DNA of 64,000 nucleotides from Salipiger bermudensis HTCC2601 (lineage in GTDB: Bacteria; Pseudomonadota; Alphaproteobacteria; Rhodobacterales; Rhodobacteraceae), in assembly GCF_000153725.1 (NCBI RefSeq), contig NZ_DS022277.1, positions 219,342 to 283,341 on the forward strand, in the 5' to 3' direction. The notes below the pieces were generated by a model, which ran no database searches, was not told the DNA's origin, and saw nothing but the letters and a program-made list of their open reading frames with translations. The translations under genes were made by a program, and so were the position numbers. Shown in pieces: positions 41,983 through 52,900 of this stretch; position 1 is the first letter of the stretch; each line of letters begins with the position of its first letter.

Positions 41983-42951
41983 ATGGCCATCAGCACCCTC
42001 GTTACCCATTCCGGCGGCTTCCATGCGGATGAAGTGCTGTCGACCGTCATCCTCACCCGCGTCTACCCCGAGGCCGAGGTCGTCCGCAGCCGGTCCTCCG
42101 AGTGGATCACGCCCGCAGACGGCAGGCTGATCTACGATGTCGGCGGGGCCTACGACCCCGATGCCGGGATCTTCGATCACCACCAGCGCGAAAGCCCGCT
42201 GCGTGAGGACGACACCCCCTACAGCTCCTTCGGGCTCGTCTGGAAGCACTTCGGAATCGACTTCCTGAAGAGCTTCGAGATTCCCGAAGCGCATCTCGAG
42301 ACGGTGCACGCCTCCTTCGACCGCAGCTTCGTGCTGCCGGTCGATCAGGTCGACAACGGCACGGTGAGCCTGTCCGAGGCAGGTCCGCTGTCGTCGATGA
42401 CCCTGCCCGGCCTGATCGAAACGCTGAAGCCCGTCTTCGACGACACCGACCCCGAGAGCGAGACCCGCGCCTTCCATGCCGCGGTCGGGATCGCGCGGCA
42501 GTTCGTCGAGGCCCGCATCGGCCGCAGCGCCGCCAAGCTGCGTGCCGAGGTGCTGGCCGCCGAGGCCATTCGGGCCGCCGGCGACAGCCCGATCCTCGAG
42601 CTGCCGACGGGGATGCCCTTCCGGCCCGCAGTGATCGAGGCGGGCGCCGACCACCTGCTCTTCGTGGTGACCCCGCGCAGCGCCGGCGAGTGGACCCTTG
42701 GCGGCATCCGCAAGCACGAGCAGGGGTTCGAGCAGCGGGCCGATCTGCCTGCGGCCTGGGCCGGCCTTTCCGGCGCCGAGCTCGAGCAGGTCTCGGGCGT
42801 GCCCGGCGCCAAGTTCTGTCACAAGGCGCGCTTCATCGCCGCTGCCTCGAGCCGGGAGGCCATCATCAAGATGGCCGAGTTGGCCGTGGATGAGGCCCGC
42901 CGCCTCGAGCCCACGGGCGACGCGCAAGAGGGCGCCGACGCAAGGTCCTGA
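41983..42951 (+). CDS. MYG1 family protein (UPF0160), probable metal-dependent nuclease/phosphoesterase
   Basis: A 322-residue DHH-like protein of the MYG1 family. Metal-binding motifs are THSGGFHADEVLST (about 8-21), DVGGAYDPDAGIFDHHQRE (about 51-69) and the HASFDRSF region with VDQVDNG further on. Eukaryotic MYG1 has been reported as a 3'-5' RNA exonuclease acting in nucleus and mitochondria; the bacterial function is not established. It is monocistronic, with 140 nt to the RND gene upstream and 210 nt downstream without recognisable content. Confidence 0.85.
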   Translation: MAISTLVTHSGGFHADEVLSTVILTRVYPEAEVVRSRSSEWITPADGRLIYDVGGAYDPDAGIFDHHQRESPLREDDTPYSSFGLVWKHFGIDFLKSFEIPEAHLETVHASFDRSFVLPVDQVDNGTVSLSEAGPLSSMTLPGLIETLKPVFDDTDPESETRAFHAAVGIARQFVEARIGRSAAKLRAEVLAAEAIRAAGDSPILELPTGMPFRPAVIEAGADHLLFVVTPRSAGEWTLGGIRKHEQGFEQRADLPAAWAGLSGAELEQVSGVPGAKFCHKARFIAAASSREAIIKMAELAVDEARRLEPTGDAQEGADARS

Positions 42952-43161
42952 GACCTCATGCGGGCGTCGCAGGCAGACCGCGCCTTCGCGAGCGACGCAG
43001 GGCCTGCTTGTTGCCGGAGACCGCATCAGATGCGCCACCGCATCGTGAAAGGCGCGGTTCCGACCTCGCCAATTGCGTCCGGGGGTGTCATGCATCGGCG
43101 TGATGGCAACAGCGGGGGCCCCGGACCGGGATCGCCGCCTCGCTGAACCGAAGGTGGTGGC

Positions 43162-44322
43162 ATGGAACAGGCAATGACGGGCAGCGGGCGCCGACGCACC
43201 GTGGCGATGGTTTTCGCGGGCGGCATCGCCGCGCAATTGCTGACCATCGGCATCGCACGGTTTTCCTTCACCCCGCTGCTGCCGGTGATGCTCGAGCAGA
43301 CGGCACTGTCGCCTGTGACCGGCGGGCTGCTCGGCGGTGCGATCTATGCCGGTTACCTCGCCGCAACGCTGCTGCTGAGCCTCGTCCGGGCGCCCGCGAC
43401 CCGCTGGGCGCTGTATCGGGCCGGGATCGTGCTGGCGGTGCTGACCTGCTTCACCATGGCGATCGCCGAGAACAGCTTCCTCTGGGCCATCTCGCGCTTT
43501 CTCGCCGGGGCCAGCGGCGCCGCCGGGATGCTGCTTGCCAGCGAGTTCCTCCTTGGCTGGCTGACCGCGCGCGGCGGCTCGCGCGATCTGGCGCCCCATT
43601 TCGCCGGGCTGGGCCTCGGGATCTCCCTGAGCGGCGTGGTGGCGCTGATGATCCCCGAACTGCGCTGGGACGGCCAGTGGCTCGCCTTCGGCGCACTGGC
43701 GCTGGTGCTGGCGCCGGCCTGTTGGCTGCTCGTCCCCGCCCCGGCGCCGCGCCCCGCGCCCACCCGAGCCGACGGCACCGGGCAGCCGAAACGCCCTGCC
43801 TCTTCGGCCGCGTGGTTCTGGCTCTTCGGCCTCGCCTACCTGACTGCGGGATGGGGCTACGCGGTCGGCGCGACGTTCTATGTCTCGATCCTCGGCAGCA
43901 ACATGTTCTGGATCCTGCTCGGTCTGGCCTGTAGCGCCGGCGCCATAGCGGGCTCCGCCTTCGCCCGGCGCTTCGGCGCGCATCTCACCCTGACCGGCTG
44001 CTACGTGGTGCAGATCGTCGCACTCGCGATGCTCGCGGTCCCGATGGCAGAGTCCCTGGCGCTCCTCTCTGCCGCGCTGTTCGGAGGCACCTTCATCGCC
44101 ATCGTCTCGCTATCGCTCGCCGAGGCCGGCATCCGCGCAGCCGAGCCGGGCCGGGCCATGGCGCGCATGACGCTGATGTATGGCATCGGGCAGGTCGGCG
44201 GTCCGCTAGTCACGGGCGCGCTGCGCAGCGTCACGGGCAGTTACACCTTGCCCCTGCTGCTCGCCGCGCTGCTGATGGCGCTCGGCATCGTGGTCCTGTT
44301 CCTCAGCCGCCGCCTGTCCTGA
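43162..44322 (+). CDS. MFS transporter, YbfB/YjiJ family
   Basis: A 386-residue, 12-helix major-facilitator carrier. The opening IAAQLLTIGIARFSFTPLLPVMLEQ and the following GGLLGGAIYAGYLAATLLLSL are characteristic of the YbfB/YjiJ group, and the loop between helices 6 and 7 is short and proline/arginine-rich (about 190-210). Substrate unknown. It converges with the HlyD-like gene (ends at 44365). Confidence 0.88.
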   Translation: MEQAMTGSGRRRTVAMVFAGGIAAQLLTIGIARFSFTPLLPVMLEQTALSPVTGGLLGGAIYAGYLAATLLLSLVRAPATRWALYRAGIVLAVLTCFTMAIAENSFLWAISRFLAGASGAAGMLLASEFLLGWLTARGGSRDLAPHFAGLGLGISLSGVVALMIPELRWDGQWLAFGALALVLAPACWLLVPAPAPRPAPTRADGTGQPKRPASSAAWFWLFGLAYLTAGWGYAVGATFYVSILGSNMFWILLGLACSAGAIAGSAFARRFGAHLTLTGCYVVQIVALAMLAVPMAESLALLSAALFGGTFIAIVSLSLAEAGIRAAEPGRAMARMTLMYGIGQVGGPLVTGALRSVTGSYTLPLLLAALLMALGIVVLFLSRRLS

Positions 44323-44364
44323 CGCGCCGGCCCCGACCGCGGCTGCTTCGGCCAGGCGCTGACG

Positions 44365-45177
44365 TCAGTGCGAGGCCTGATCGAAGTCGACGGTGCAGCG
44401 TATCCCGGCTGGGATCTCGGTGCCGGGATTGGCCATTTCGAGCTGGACCCCGAACGTGCCCGAGGCGGCGTCGAACACGCGATCCACGGTCCGCACGGTG
44501 GCTTCGAACCGGCCGTCGAGCGGCGCCACCTGCGAGACCTCGTAGCTATCGCCCACCGCGATGCGGTCAAAATAATCGAGCGGCACGAAGACCTCGACCA
44601 GCAGCGGGTCCATCACCGCCAGCACCATCATCTCCTCGGTGTCCGAGGCGTATTCGCCCGCCGCCGCCTCGACCGAGAGCACGATGCCGTCCGCCGGGCT
44701 CGAGATCGTGCGCCGGTCGAGCAGCGCGCTCGCCATCCGGCGCTCGATCTGCGCCAGTTCCCGCGCCACCTGGGCCTCCTCCAGCGCCATCTCGCTCAAG
44801 GTCAGCTCAATGCGCTTGTCCTCGACCGAGGCCTCGGTGACCGTTTGCTTGGCGAAGAGCCGTTCGGCCCGCGCCAGCGCCTCTCGGCGGAAATCGACCC
44901 GTGCCGCAGCGGCCCGCAGCTCGACATCCGTGCCCGCCTTGGCGCTGGCCATCTCGAGCTGCAGGCGCTGGATCGACTCCTCGAGCCGGATCAGTGGCTG
45001 GCCCGCGCTTACGCGACCCCCCCGGCGCACCAGAACCTCGTCGATACGCCCCTGCTCGGTCGAGGTGAGCGAGATCACCGCCTGCGGCTCGATCAGGCAA
45101 TCATGCGGCAGCGCGCTGACGGGCGCAGCAAGGGTCAAGCCGAGCAGGAGCGCCGGCAATCGGGTGCGAGCGGACAT
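44365..45177 (-). CDS. HlyD-like periplasmic adaptor/membrane-fusion family protein
   Basis: A 270-residue protein with a Sec signal (LPALLLGLTLAAPVSA, about 7-22). It has a lipoyl-type half-motif (GRIDEVLVRRGGRVSAGQPLIRL, about 44-66), a long alpha-helical hairpin (about 70-165) and the return lipoyl strand ISSPADGIVLSVEAAAGEYA. A beta-barrel segment follows. It is shorter than typical membrane-fusion proteins and stands without a transporter gene beside it, so its partner pump is unknown. It could conceivably serve secretion of the giant protein encoded at 46990, but there is no T1SS ATPase in the window to support that. It diverges from the methyltransferase gene. Confidence 0.8.
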   Translation of the reverse strand: MSARTRLPALLLGLTLAAPVSALPHDCLIEPQAVISLTSTEQGRIDEVLVRRGGRVSAGQPLIRLEESIQRLQLEMASAKAGTDVELRAAAARVDFRREALARAERLFAKQTVTEASVEDKRIELTLSEMALEEAQVARELAQIERRMASALLDRRTISSPADGIVLSVEAAAGEYASDTEEMMVLAVMDPLLVEVFVPLDYFDRIAVGDSYEVSQVAPLDGRFEATVRTVDRVFDAASGTFGVQLEMANPGTEIPAGIRCTVDFDQASH

Positions 45178-45257
45178 CTCTCATCCTCCGGTAAGGCGTG
45201 CGGGCATGTTGCATGGCGCCTGCCGCTGGCGCAAGCTTGCCGAAACCGGAGTACTGG

Positions 45258-46253
45258 ATGAACACCCCACAATTGCATGAAGAGGCCCGAAATCTTCAAG
45301 ACGCTTTGCTCGACGAGGTGCCGGCCCTCTCGGCCTTGCGGGCGGCGTTGCACCATCGCCTCTTCGACCGTCTGCCCGCCCCCGGCCCGCGCCCCGAGGA
45401 GGCATGGACGGTACAGATCCTCTCCGAACGCGGCGCGCTCCGGGCCACCGATGCCGGATGGCGCCCAAGCCCCCCGATGGCCGAGTTGCTGCGCGCGCGC
45501 GAAGATCTGGCCGCGCTTGTCGAGTTCACCGCGCTGGCCGCCTGCGACATGCTGCGCCACGGCCCGGCGCTGTCGTCCGGGGTGCAGGCCTTTCAGTCGC
45601 GGGCCGAGACCTTCGGCTTCTTCCGCTATGAGCGCGCCCGTGGCACCGGCGCGGCACAGATCGAGGACACCGCCCCTTGGGTCGCCTACGTCACCGCGCT
45701 GTCGCGCCGCGAGGCCCCGGTGCTGGCGCCGTTGATGCCGCTCGAGGGCTGCACGCGCCTGCTGGAGATCGGCGGCAATACCGGCGTGATGGCGGAGGCG
45801 CTGCTGGCGCGGCACCGCTCGCTGCACGCCACGGTGCTTGACCTGCCGGCAGTCTGCCAGCTTGGCCGCGCCCGGATGAAAACCGCGCCGGAGCCGCGCC
45901 TGTCCTTCCTGCCGGGCGACGCCCGCGACACCGCCTGGCCCGAAGCGGACGCGGTGCTGTTCAAGTCGGTGCTGCATGACTGGGCGCCGGAAGAGGCCCG
46001 CGGCTTTCTGGAAAAGGCGGCCATGCACCTGCCTCCCGGCGGGCGGCTCATCGTCTGCGAGCGCGGTGCGCTGGCGGATGAGCCGATACCATCGGGCCTC
46101 GCAGCGGCGGCAAATCTGGTGTTTGGGCCGTTCTACCGGCCACCGACGGTCTATCGCGGCTGGATGGAGGCCGCCGGGCTGCGCCCCCTGCCGCCGCTTT
46201 CAGCACGGCTCGACATGACCTTCCACGTCACCGCAGCGGAGAAGCCTGCGTGA
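45258..46253 (+). CDS. SAM-dependent O-methyltransferase-like protein
   Basis: A 331-residue protein with a winged-helix-like N-terminal dimerisation part (about 1-100) and a class I methyltransferase domain like plant COMT and bacterial hydroxyneurosporene O-methyltransferases. The SAM loop is RLLEIGGNTGVMAEALLARH (about 169-188); then come LDLPAVCQLG, SFLPGDARDT and VLFKSVLHDWAPEEARGFLEKA, the acceptor/catalytic region. Start at 45258 gives MNTPQLHEEA; the upstream frame is signal-less. Substrate unknown. The next gene overlaps its stop by 4 nt (GTGA). Confidence 0.85.
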   Translation: MNTPQLHEEARNLQDALLDEVPALSALRAALHHRLFDRLPAPGPRPEEAWTVQILSERGALRATDAGWRPSPPMAELLRAREDLAALVEFTALAACDMLRHGPALSSGVQAFQSRAETFGFFRYERARGTGAAQIEDTAPWVAYVTALSRREAPVLAPLMPLEGCTRLLEIGGNTGVMAEALLARHRSLHATVLDLPAVCQLGRARMKTAPEPRLSFLPGDARDTAWPEADAVLFKSVLHDWAPEEARGFLEKAAMHLPPGGRLIVCERGALADEPIPSGLAAAANLVFGPFYRPPTVYRGWMEAAGLRPLPPLSARLDMTFHVTAAEKPA

Positions 46254-46821
46254 CCCTGCCCCGGCTCATCACGATCTCGGGCCCGCCGGGCAGTGGCAAG
46301 ACGACGCTCGCGACGGCGCTCGCCGAAAGGACCGGGCGACGCTGCTACGCTACGACGACTTCCAGACCTTCACCCGCAACGGCCCCGCCGCGATGCGGGA
46401 CTGGATCGCGCGCGGGGCGCCCTATGAGGAAATGGAGGCTCCAGGCCTTGCCAATGCCATCGAGCGTGCACTGGCATCGCGGGCGACGGTGCTCCTCGAC
46501 ACCCCGCTCGGCCCTCTCGATCCGGCGCTTGGCGAACGTCGCGCCTTTGCCGTTTGGATCGAGCTTCCGTTGGACGTCGCCCTTGCCCGAAAGTTGACAC
46601 AATTGAACGATTCGGTTCCGAACGGGCAGGAACCACGGTTTCTCCGGTGGCTCGGCGGCTATCTTACGGCGTATCAGGATTTCGTTCACCACGCTTGTCA
46701 GATCCAGCGCCAGCGGCTGCGGTCGCGCAGTGATTGCGAGATTGACGGGACAATCCCGGCGGAATCCGCACTTACGGATCTCATACCTAGAATGTCAGCC
46801 GCCACAAATCACGAAAACTGA
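46250..46821 (+). pseudogene. P-loop kinase-like gene broken by a single-base frameshift
   Basis: A GTG start overlaps the methyltransferase stop. The first frame encodes LITISGPPGSGKTTLATALAERTG (Walker A) and then turns to nonsense. A second frame continues the protein as ATLLRYDDFQTFTRNGPAAM, then DWIARGAPYEEMEAPGLANAIERAL and VWIELPLDVALARKL, to a stop at 46819-46821. Adding one G to the GGG run at 46334-46336 would join the two frames as RTG-ATLLRYDD. The intact product would be a roughly 190-residue nucleotide- or small-molecule-kinase-like P-loop protein. Either a real disabling deletion or a homopolymer sequencing error. Confidence 0.75.
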
Positions 46822-46886
46822 GATTTCCGCCAACATCACCTCACCAAACAAGAAACATAAACCGTTGCCCCACAACCAATGGATGC

Positions 46887-46926
46887 GCATAGTAGCTATG
46901 CCCGAGCCACATATGTCGCAAGACAT
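46887..46926. promoter_or_regulatory. Two inverted repeats upstream of the giant surface-protein gene
   Basis: GCATAG-TAG-CTATGC (46887-46901) and ATGTC-GCAA-GACAT (46913-46926) are perfect inverted repeats lying 64-103 nt before the ATG at 46990, in the A/T-rich 168-nt spacer. They are candidate regulator-binding sites for expression of the giant gene; the binding protein is unknown. Confidence 0.4.
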
Positions 46927-46989
46927 GCGCCGCCTGGGGACAAGGTGGCGAGATTTGGGCAGATTGGAACTCAGTTCTGGAATTTTGAC

Positions 46990-49900
46990 ATGTCATTTCC
47001 GTTCGCCCAGCAACGCCCCGGCCAGCTACCGCGGATTCCCTTCACCCGTCGCGTGAAGAGCCGACTGAAACGGAAAGACAAACGGCGCTTCGCAGCGCTC
47101 GAACGGGCGGCGCGGCAGCTCATGCTCGACCCGCTCGAGCAGCGCGTGCTGCTGAACGGCGACGTCCTGGCGCTCGATCTCAGCGCGTATTATCAGGACA
47201 ATCGCGACACCGACCTGCTGGTGCAACTGCACGAAGAGATCGAAGGCGAGGGCGAAACCGCCACCGAGGTGCAGCGGGTCCAGATCATTGACCGAAGCGG
47301 CGGCACGGTGCTGAGTTTCGGCGACCTCGCGGAGATCTCGGGCATCTCGATCACCGGCGGCGCGGGCAGCGACGTGATCACGCTGGACGGCCTGAGCTTC
47401 GGCGACCAGACGCCGCTCAGCTTCAGCTTCGACGGCGGCGAGGGGCTCGATGGCCTCGCCTTCGAGACGGCGAATGACGTAGAGTGGACCATCGGCGCGC
47501 CCGACGCGGGCGTGGCCACCGATGGCTTTGTCAGCCTCAGCTTCGACAATGTCGAGACCCTGACCGGCGCCGCCAACAACAACGACACCTTCACTCTGGA
47601 TGCGAGCGGCGCCCTCTCCGGTGGGATCGACGGCGGCGACGGCGGCTTCGACACGCTGGTGATCGACGGCCAGCGCGAGAGCGTCACCTACCTGCCCGAG
47701 GATCCCAACAGCGGCAGCTTCCTGATCGACGGCACCGAACTGCGCTTCTCCGGGCTCGAGCCGGTCTACCTGACCAACACCGCGAGCACGATCACCATCG
47801 ACATGCAGACGCTGCTGCCCGGCACGCAGAGCGCCTCGCTCGATCTCGATCCGGGCGGGTTCGACTTCATCATCGACGGGCCTGGGCTGGAAAGCCTCTC
47901 CTTCGACGCACCAACCGACAGCCTCTCCATCGTGAGCGAGTTCGGCCTGCTGAACCCCGACGTCGCGCTCAGCATCGACGGCTGGGACAGCACCGCGACC
48001 GAGGGCATGAACTTCAGCGTCCAGACTGAGTCCATCACCCTCGCCAGCGGCGTTTCGCTCGGGACCGCGCTGAATCCGCTGGGCGACGTGACGCTGGAGG
48101 CGTCGAACGCCGCGTCGGGGGTCGGGCTGACCCTGCTGCAACTCACCGGCATCGGCTCGGTCTCGGCCTCGCTCGACGTGCAGGGCGACATCCATTCCTC
48201 GGGCACCGTCGCGCTTTCGGCCCATGCCGAGCGCGTGCTCGACGCCACCGGGGATTTCTCGGATTTCAACTTCAGCGAGGGCAACCCGCTGCAGATGCCC
48301 ACGGTCAGCGCCACAGCCAACGTGGCCGGCACGTCCGAGATCACCGCAGACGCCTTCCGCCTCGAAGCATCGACCCTGCTCGATGTCGAGATCGACGGCA
48401 GCCAGTCGGTGCTCGGATCCTTCGCCAACGCGGTGATCGCCGACGTAAGCACCCATGCCACCATCCAGTCGGGCGCCGAGATCAATGTCGGCAGCACGAC
48501 CCTGCAGGGGGAGTCCGTCTCGGGTCTCGTGCGGGCGAGCGACAGCTCGTCGCTGATCCTCGACGTGACGCCGGACGAGGACGGCACCGAAGGCGCCGAC
48601 GCCACCGGTATCATCAATTCCATGCTTGACGATTTCGAGGTCTCCATCGGCATCATGACGGTGACCCGCGACACGCAGGCGATCGTCGACGGCACCATCA
48701 CCTCGGGCAACGCCTTCGCGATCGAGGCGATGAATGACGGCAGCTTCGAGAACAAGGTGCAGGCCTCGCTGATCGGCGCCACCTATCTCTATGCCTCGGA
48801 TACCGTTCTGGCGCAGCTCACCGGCGACTTCACCGGGACGAGTCTGTCCGTCAGCGCAGGCAACAGCTCGAGCTATGACGTCACCGCCAAGATCTCGGTC
48901 AATACGATCAGCGGCAGCACCCGCGCGCTGGTCGAGGGGGGTACGATCTCGCTGGCCGGCGCGCTGAACGTGTCGGCGCTGGACACCAGCAGCCTCACCT
49001 CCATGTCGAACGATTTCGACGCCTATCTCGACGAGCTGACCGCCATCGACCTCAGCGAACAGTCGAACGCCGACATCAAGGTCGCCGCGGCGATCTCGGA
49101 GATGGACAAGACCGTCGAGGCGGCCATCGACGGCGCCTCGGTCAGCGCCACCGGCAACGTCACCGTCGAGGCCGAGAACGCCCAGACGCTGGTCTCTCGT
49201 GCCGAAGCGCTGAGCGTGCGCGACACCCGCAACACGCCCAGCAAGGCCAGCCTCGTGGCGAGCAGCAAGACCGTCGCCTTCGGCGGCACGCTGGCCTTCA
49301 ACGAGATGCGCGGCGAGACCATCGCGGCGATCCGCAACGGGGCCGACGTGTCCGGCGACACCATCGCCGTGGGCGCCACAAACGCCGCCATCCTCGACAC
49401 CTTCTCGGAGGCCTCGACCAAGGTCACCAGCGGCAACAACTCGGCAGTCGGGGTCAGCATCTCTTTCAACCTGATCGGCTTCGACATCGACGTGCTCGAC
49501 GCCTTCGCGCTCGGCATCGACACATTGATCGGCATCAACCAGTATCTCGGCAACGAGGACCCGTCGAACGCGCATGCCTATGTCTCGGCCTCCGACGTGG
49601 CCGCCGCGGGCGCGCTCAGCGTCAGCGCCCGGAACGAGAGCCTGATCGACGCCACGGTGACCAATTCGGCCACCTCGCAGGCCTCGGACAGCGCCACCGC
49701 GAACCCGCTCTACGATGCGCAGGGCATGGGTTTTGCCCTGATCCTCGCCAACAACAAGATTGCCTCCGACGCGGTGGCCGAGATCGTCGATGCGCCGGCC
49801 GATGGCGCGATCACCGCCGGCGGCGCGCTCGACGTTACCGCCGAAGACACCACCACCCTCGCCTCGAACGCCAAGGTCACCTCTTCGTCGGTCACCACCA

Positions 49901-52900
49901 ATGACGGCGGCCTTTCGGGTGTCGACGCCGCGCTCGGCACGTTGCTGCCCGCGACCTACAGCACCAACGGCGCCGAAGTGGTGGACTCCTCCGGCGCTCA
50001 GGTGGCGGGCCCGACATGGGCGGTCTCCTTCGGCGACCGCGTCGGGCTAGACTATGACTGGCTCGCCTTCAACGACGCCAACGGCCAGGCCGGCACGGTC
50101 TATGAATACATGGGCGACGGCACCGACCAGATCGATCTGCTGGACACCGATTTCGAGGACACCGATTTCTGGATGCGGGTGCCCGAGACCGAGCTGATCC
50201 CCACCGGGACCAACCTGTCGGACAGCGACAGCGTCGGCGTCGGCGGCATGGCGGTGCGCAACACCTTCGATGCGCAGGCGGTGGCCCGGATCTCGAACGC
50301 CGACGTGGAATCCGTCGGCGACATGACCGTGAAGGCCGTCGAGATGGCCAGCCTGACCTCGACCGGCGATGTCGGCGTGTCGAGCTCGGGCGGCGGTTCG
50401 GTGCAGGGCGACAAGGGCGACTCCGTCGCCGTGGGCGCGCTGATCGTGGTCAACACCGCCAATGCCAGTGCGCTGGCCACCGTCGAGCAATCCGCCGACG
50501 TGACCGCCACCGGAGGCCGCGTCACCGTGCAGGCAGACAACATCGCCTCGCTGGACGCACAGCTGGACGCGGCGATCAGCTCGGCCGGTGACAGTGTCGG
50601 TGTGCTCATCGCCTTCAACACGCTGGGCTACGAGGCCGAGAACATCCTGTTCCAAACCGTCGATGCGCTGATCGGCACCGATATCGGGGACAAGAGCTTC
50701 TCGGACGCCGAGGCGTGGATCATCGACAGCGACGTGGCCGGCCAGGCCGGCGTCACCGTCACCGCCACCAACTCGGCCGAACTGACCGCCCGCATCGGCA
50801 CCGATGTCAGCTCGGACCCCTCTGCCTTCCAGGGCGCCGAAGCGATGGCGGCACAGGGCGTGCTGGCCTCGAACATGCTCGCCGGGGCGGCCAACGCCTT
50901 CATCGACGACACCGATGCCACGCCCTCGGGCGAGAGCGTCACCTCCGCCGCCGGCATGGTGCGCGTCGCCGCCAGCGACGAGGTCGTGCTCGAGAGCCAG
51001 ACTCTGATCGACACCGGGGCCTCGCGGACCAATGACCTCGGTCTCGGGCTGTTGAACAACCTCGCGCAGGAACTGCTCGACACCTACCAGTACACCACCG
51101 AGTCCGGCTCTCCGGCGCTGGTCTTCGGCGACCGGGTCTTCATCGGCACCAACCATGCGAACAGCGACCTGCACGGTAAGCGGTTCCAGTACATGGGCTC
51201 CGGCGCTTCGGTGCCGCTGGCCACCGCCGATTACACCGATATCGACCTGTGGAAAGAGCTCGACGAGACCAACGTCATCCCCCCTGCCCTGATCGGCGTG
51301 GCGGCGAAGGGCGCAGGCATCAAGACCGGCTCGGCCAAGGCCTATTACGTCATGGTCAGCCGCAACGAGGCCGAGGGCGGCGCCAACGCCTATATCGACG
51401 ATTACGATGTCACCGGCGCCTCGGTCTCGGTCGAGGCCCGCGAGCGCGCCACGATGAAGGCCGTCGATGGCTCCACCATCAACGCCACCGAGACCTATGG
51501 CGGCCTGATGGTCACCAACGAGCTGAACTCCCGCGCCTCGGCGCGGATCACCGAGAGCAACGTGACCGCCACCGCCGGCGACGTCTCCGTCGAGGCGCTG
51601 AACCTCGCGGTGCTCGATGCCACAACGCTCAGCTCGATGACCGGCGCCAGCGACGCGATCAACGTGGTCGTGGCATTCAATTCCGTGGGCTTCGACGGCA
51701 GCAACGTGCTGTTCCAGACCATCGACGCGATCCTCGGCTCGGACTACCTGATCGAGGCCGAGCCGGTGGGCGCGCAGGCCTATATCGAGGATGCCGTGGT
51801 CTCGGCCACGGGCGACGTCTCGGTCACGGCCGAAACCAGCGCCGAGCTGACCGACATCGCCTTCACCGACACCACCGCACAGCTGCTCGACGACATGGCC
51901 GACGAAAAGCTGCTCGACGACGAGGACGAAGCCGGCGATGCCGCCGCGCTCGAGAACCTGCAGGCCGAGTTCGAGGCCGCCGACATCGCCTTCGAGGGCA
52001 GCCTCTCGGTGGAGACCGTCGAGACCCAGTTCCGCTGGTATGTCTCGGACGACGTCGGCCGCACCTGGATCATCGAGAACCGCGAAGGCACGCTGGTGCT
52101 GCTCGAGGCCAACCTGCTCGACGCCCGCGTCGGCAACGAGACCTCGGCCATCGCCAAGAACAACCGCGCCCTGTTCGACGCCTATGTCGAAGGCTCCAAG
52201 GAGGACAACAAGGGCAAGGGCATCAAGGATCTGAAGTACGGCGCCAACGGCACGGCCGGCGGCGGTCTGCTGGCCACCAACCGCATCGCCTCGGACACCG
52301 CGGCGTGGATCAGCAACAGCACGACGACCAGCCATGACGATGCCGACACGCCCGAGACCCTCAGCACCGGCGAGACCGTCAGCGTGGGCGCAGAGGTCTA
52401 CGAATATGTCGGCGAAACTCAGAGCGCCGACCAGAGCTTCCTCTATTCGTCGCGCAGCGACGTGCAGCTGCTCGAGGCCGGCGACCGCATCCGCATCCAC
52501 GAGGATCACGGGGCGTGGTCCGAGGGCGATATCGTGGTCTATTCCGGCCCCACCCTCGCCTCGACCGAGACCGACCCGCGCGAGCCGGGTTACGACCGCA
52601 TCGTGCTCTTTGACGTGATCGACGGCCAGCCCGGCGATTTCACCCTCGGCAACGCGCCCCTCAGCATCGACCTGACCGATCTGGCGCAGGATTACGCCAA
52701 CAATGCCGACTGGCAGCAGAAGGACGACACCCTGCCCGAAGGCAGTGTCGCCGCCGGAGGCGAGATCACCGTGTCGGCCTCCGACAATGCCCATATCCGC
52801 GCCGACAGCAACATCGAGGTTTCGGCGGTGGTGTCCAACAACATGGACGCCTTCACCGCGCTCGCCAATCAGGCGCTGCAGAACGAGTACGTCTATACCT

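Noticed and set aside
44358-44367. CTGACGTCAG palindrome between the MFS and HlyD-like genes
   Set aside because: Overlaps the end of the HlyD-like coding sequence at a convergent junction, so an operator role is unlikely, and it is too short for a terminator.
47026-52794. Long minus-strand open frames at 47026-49575 and 50047-52794
   Set aside because: Same in-register antisense effect under the giant gene; no start context, no domain pattern, and the sense strand is clearly coding.
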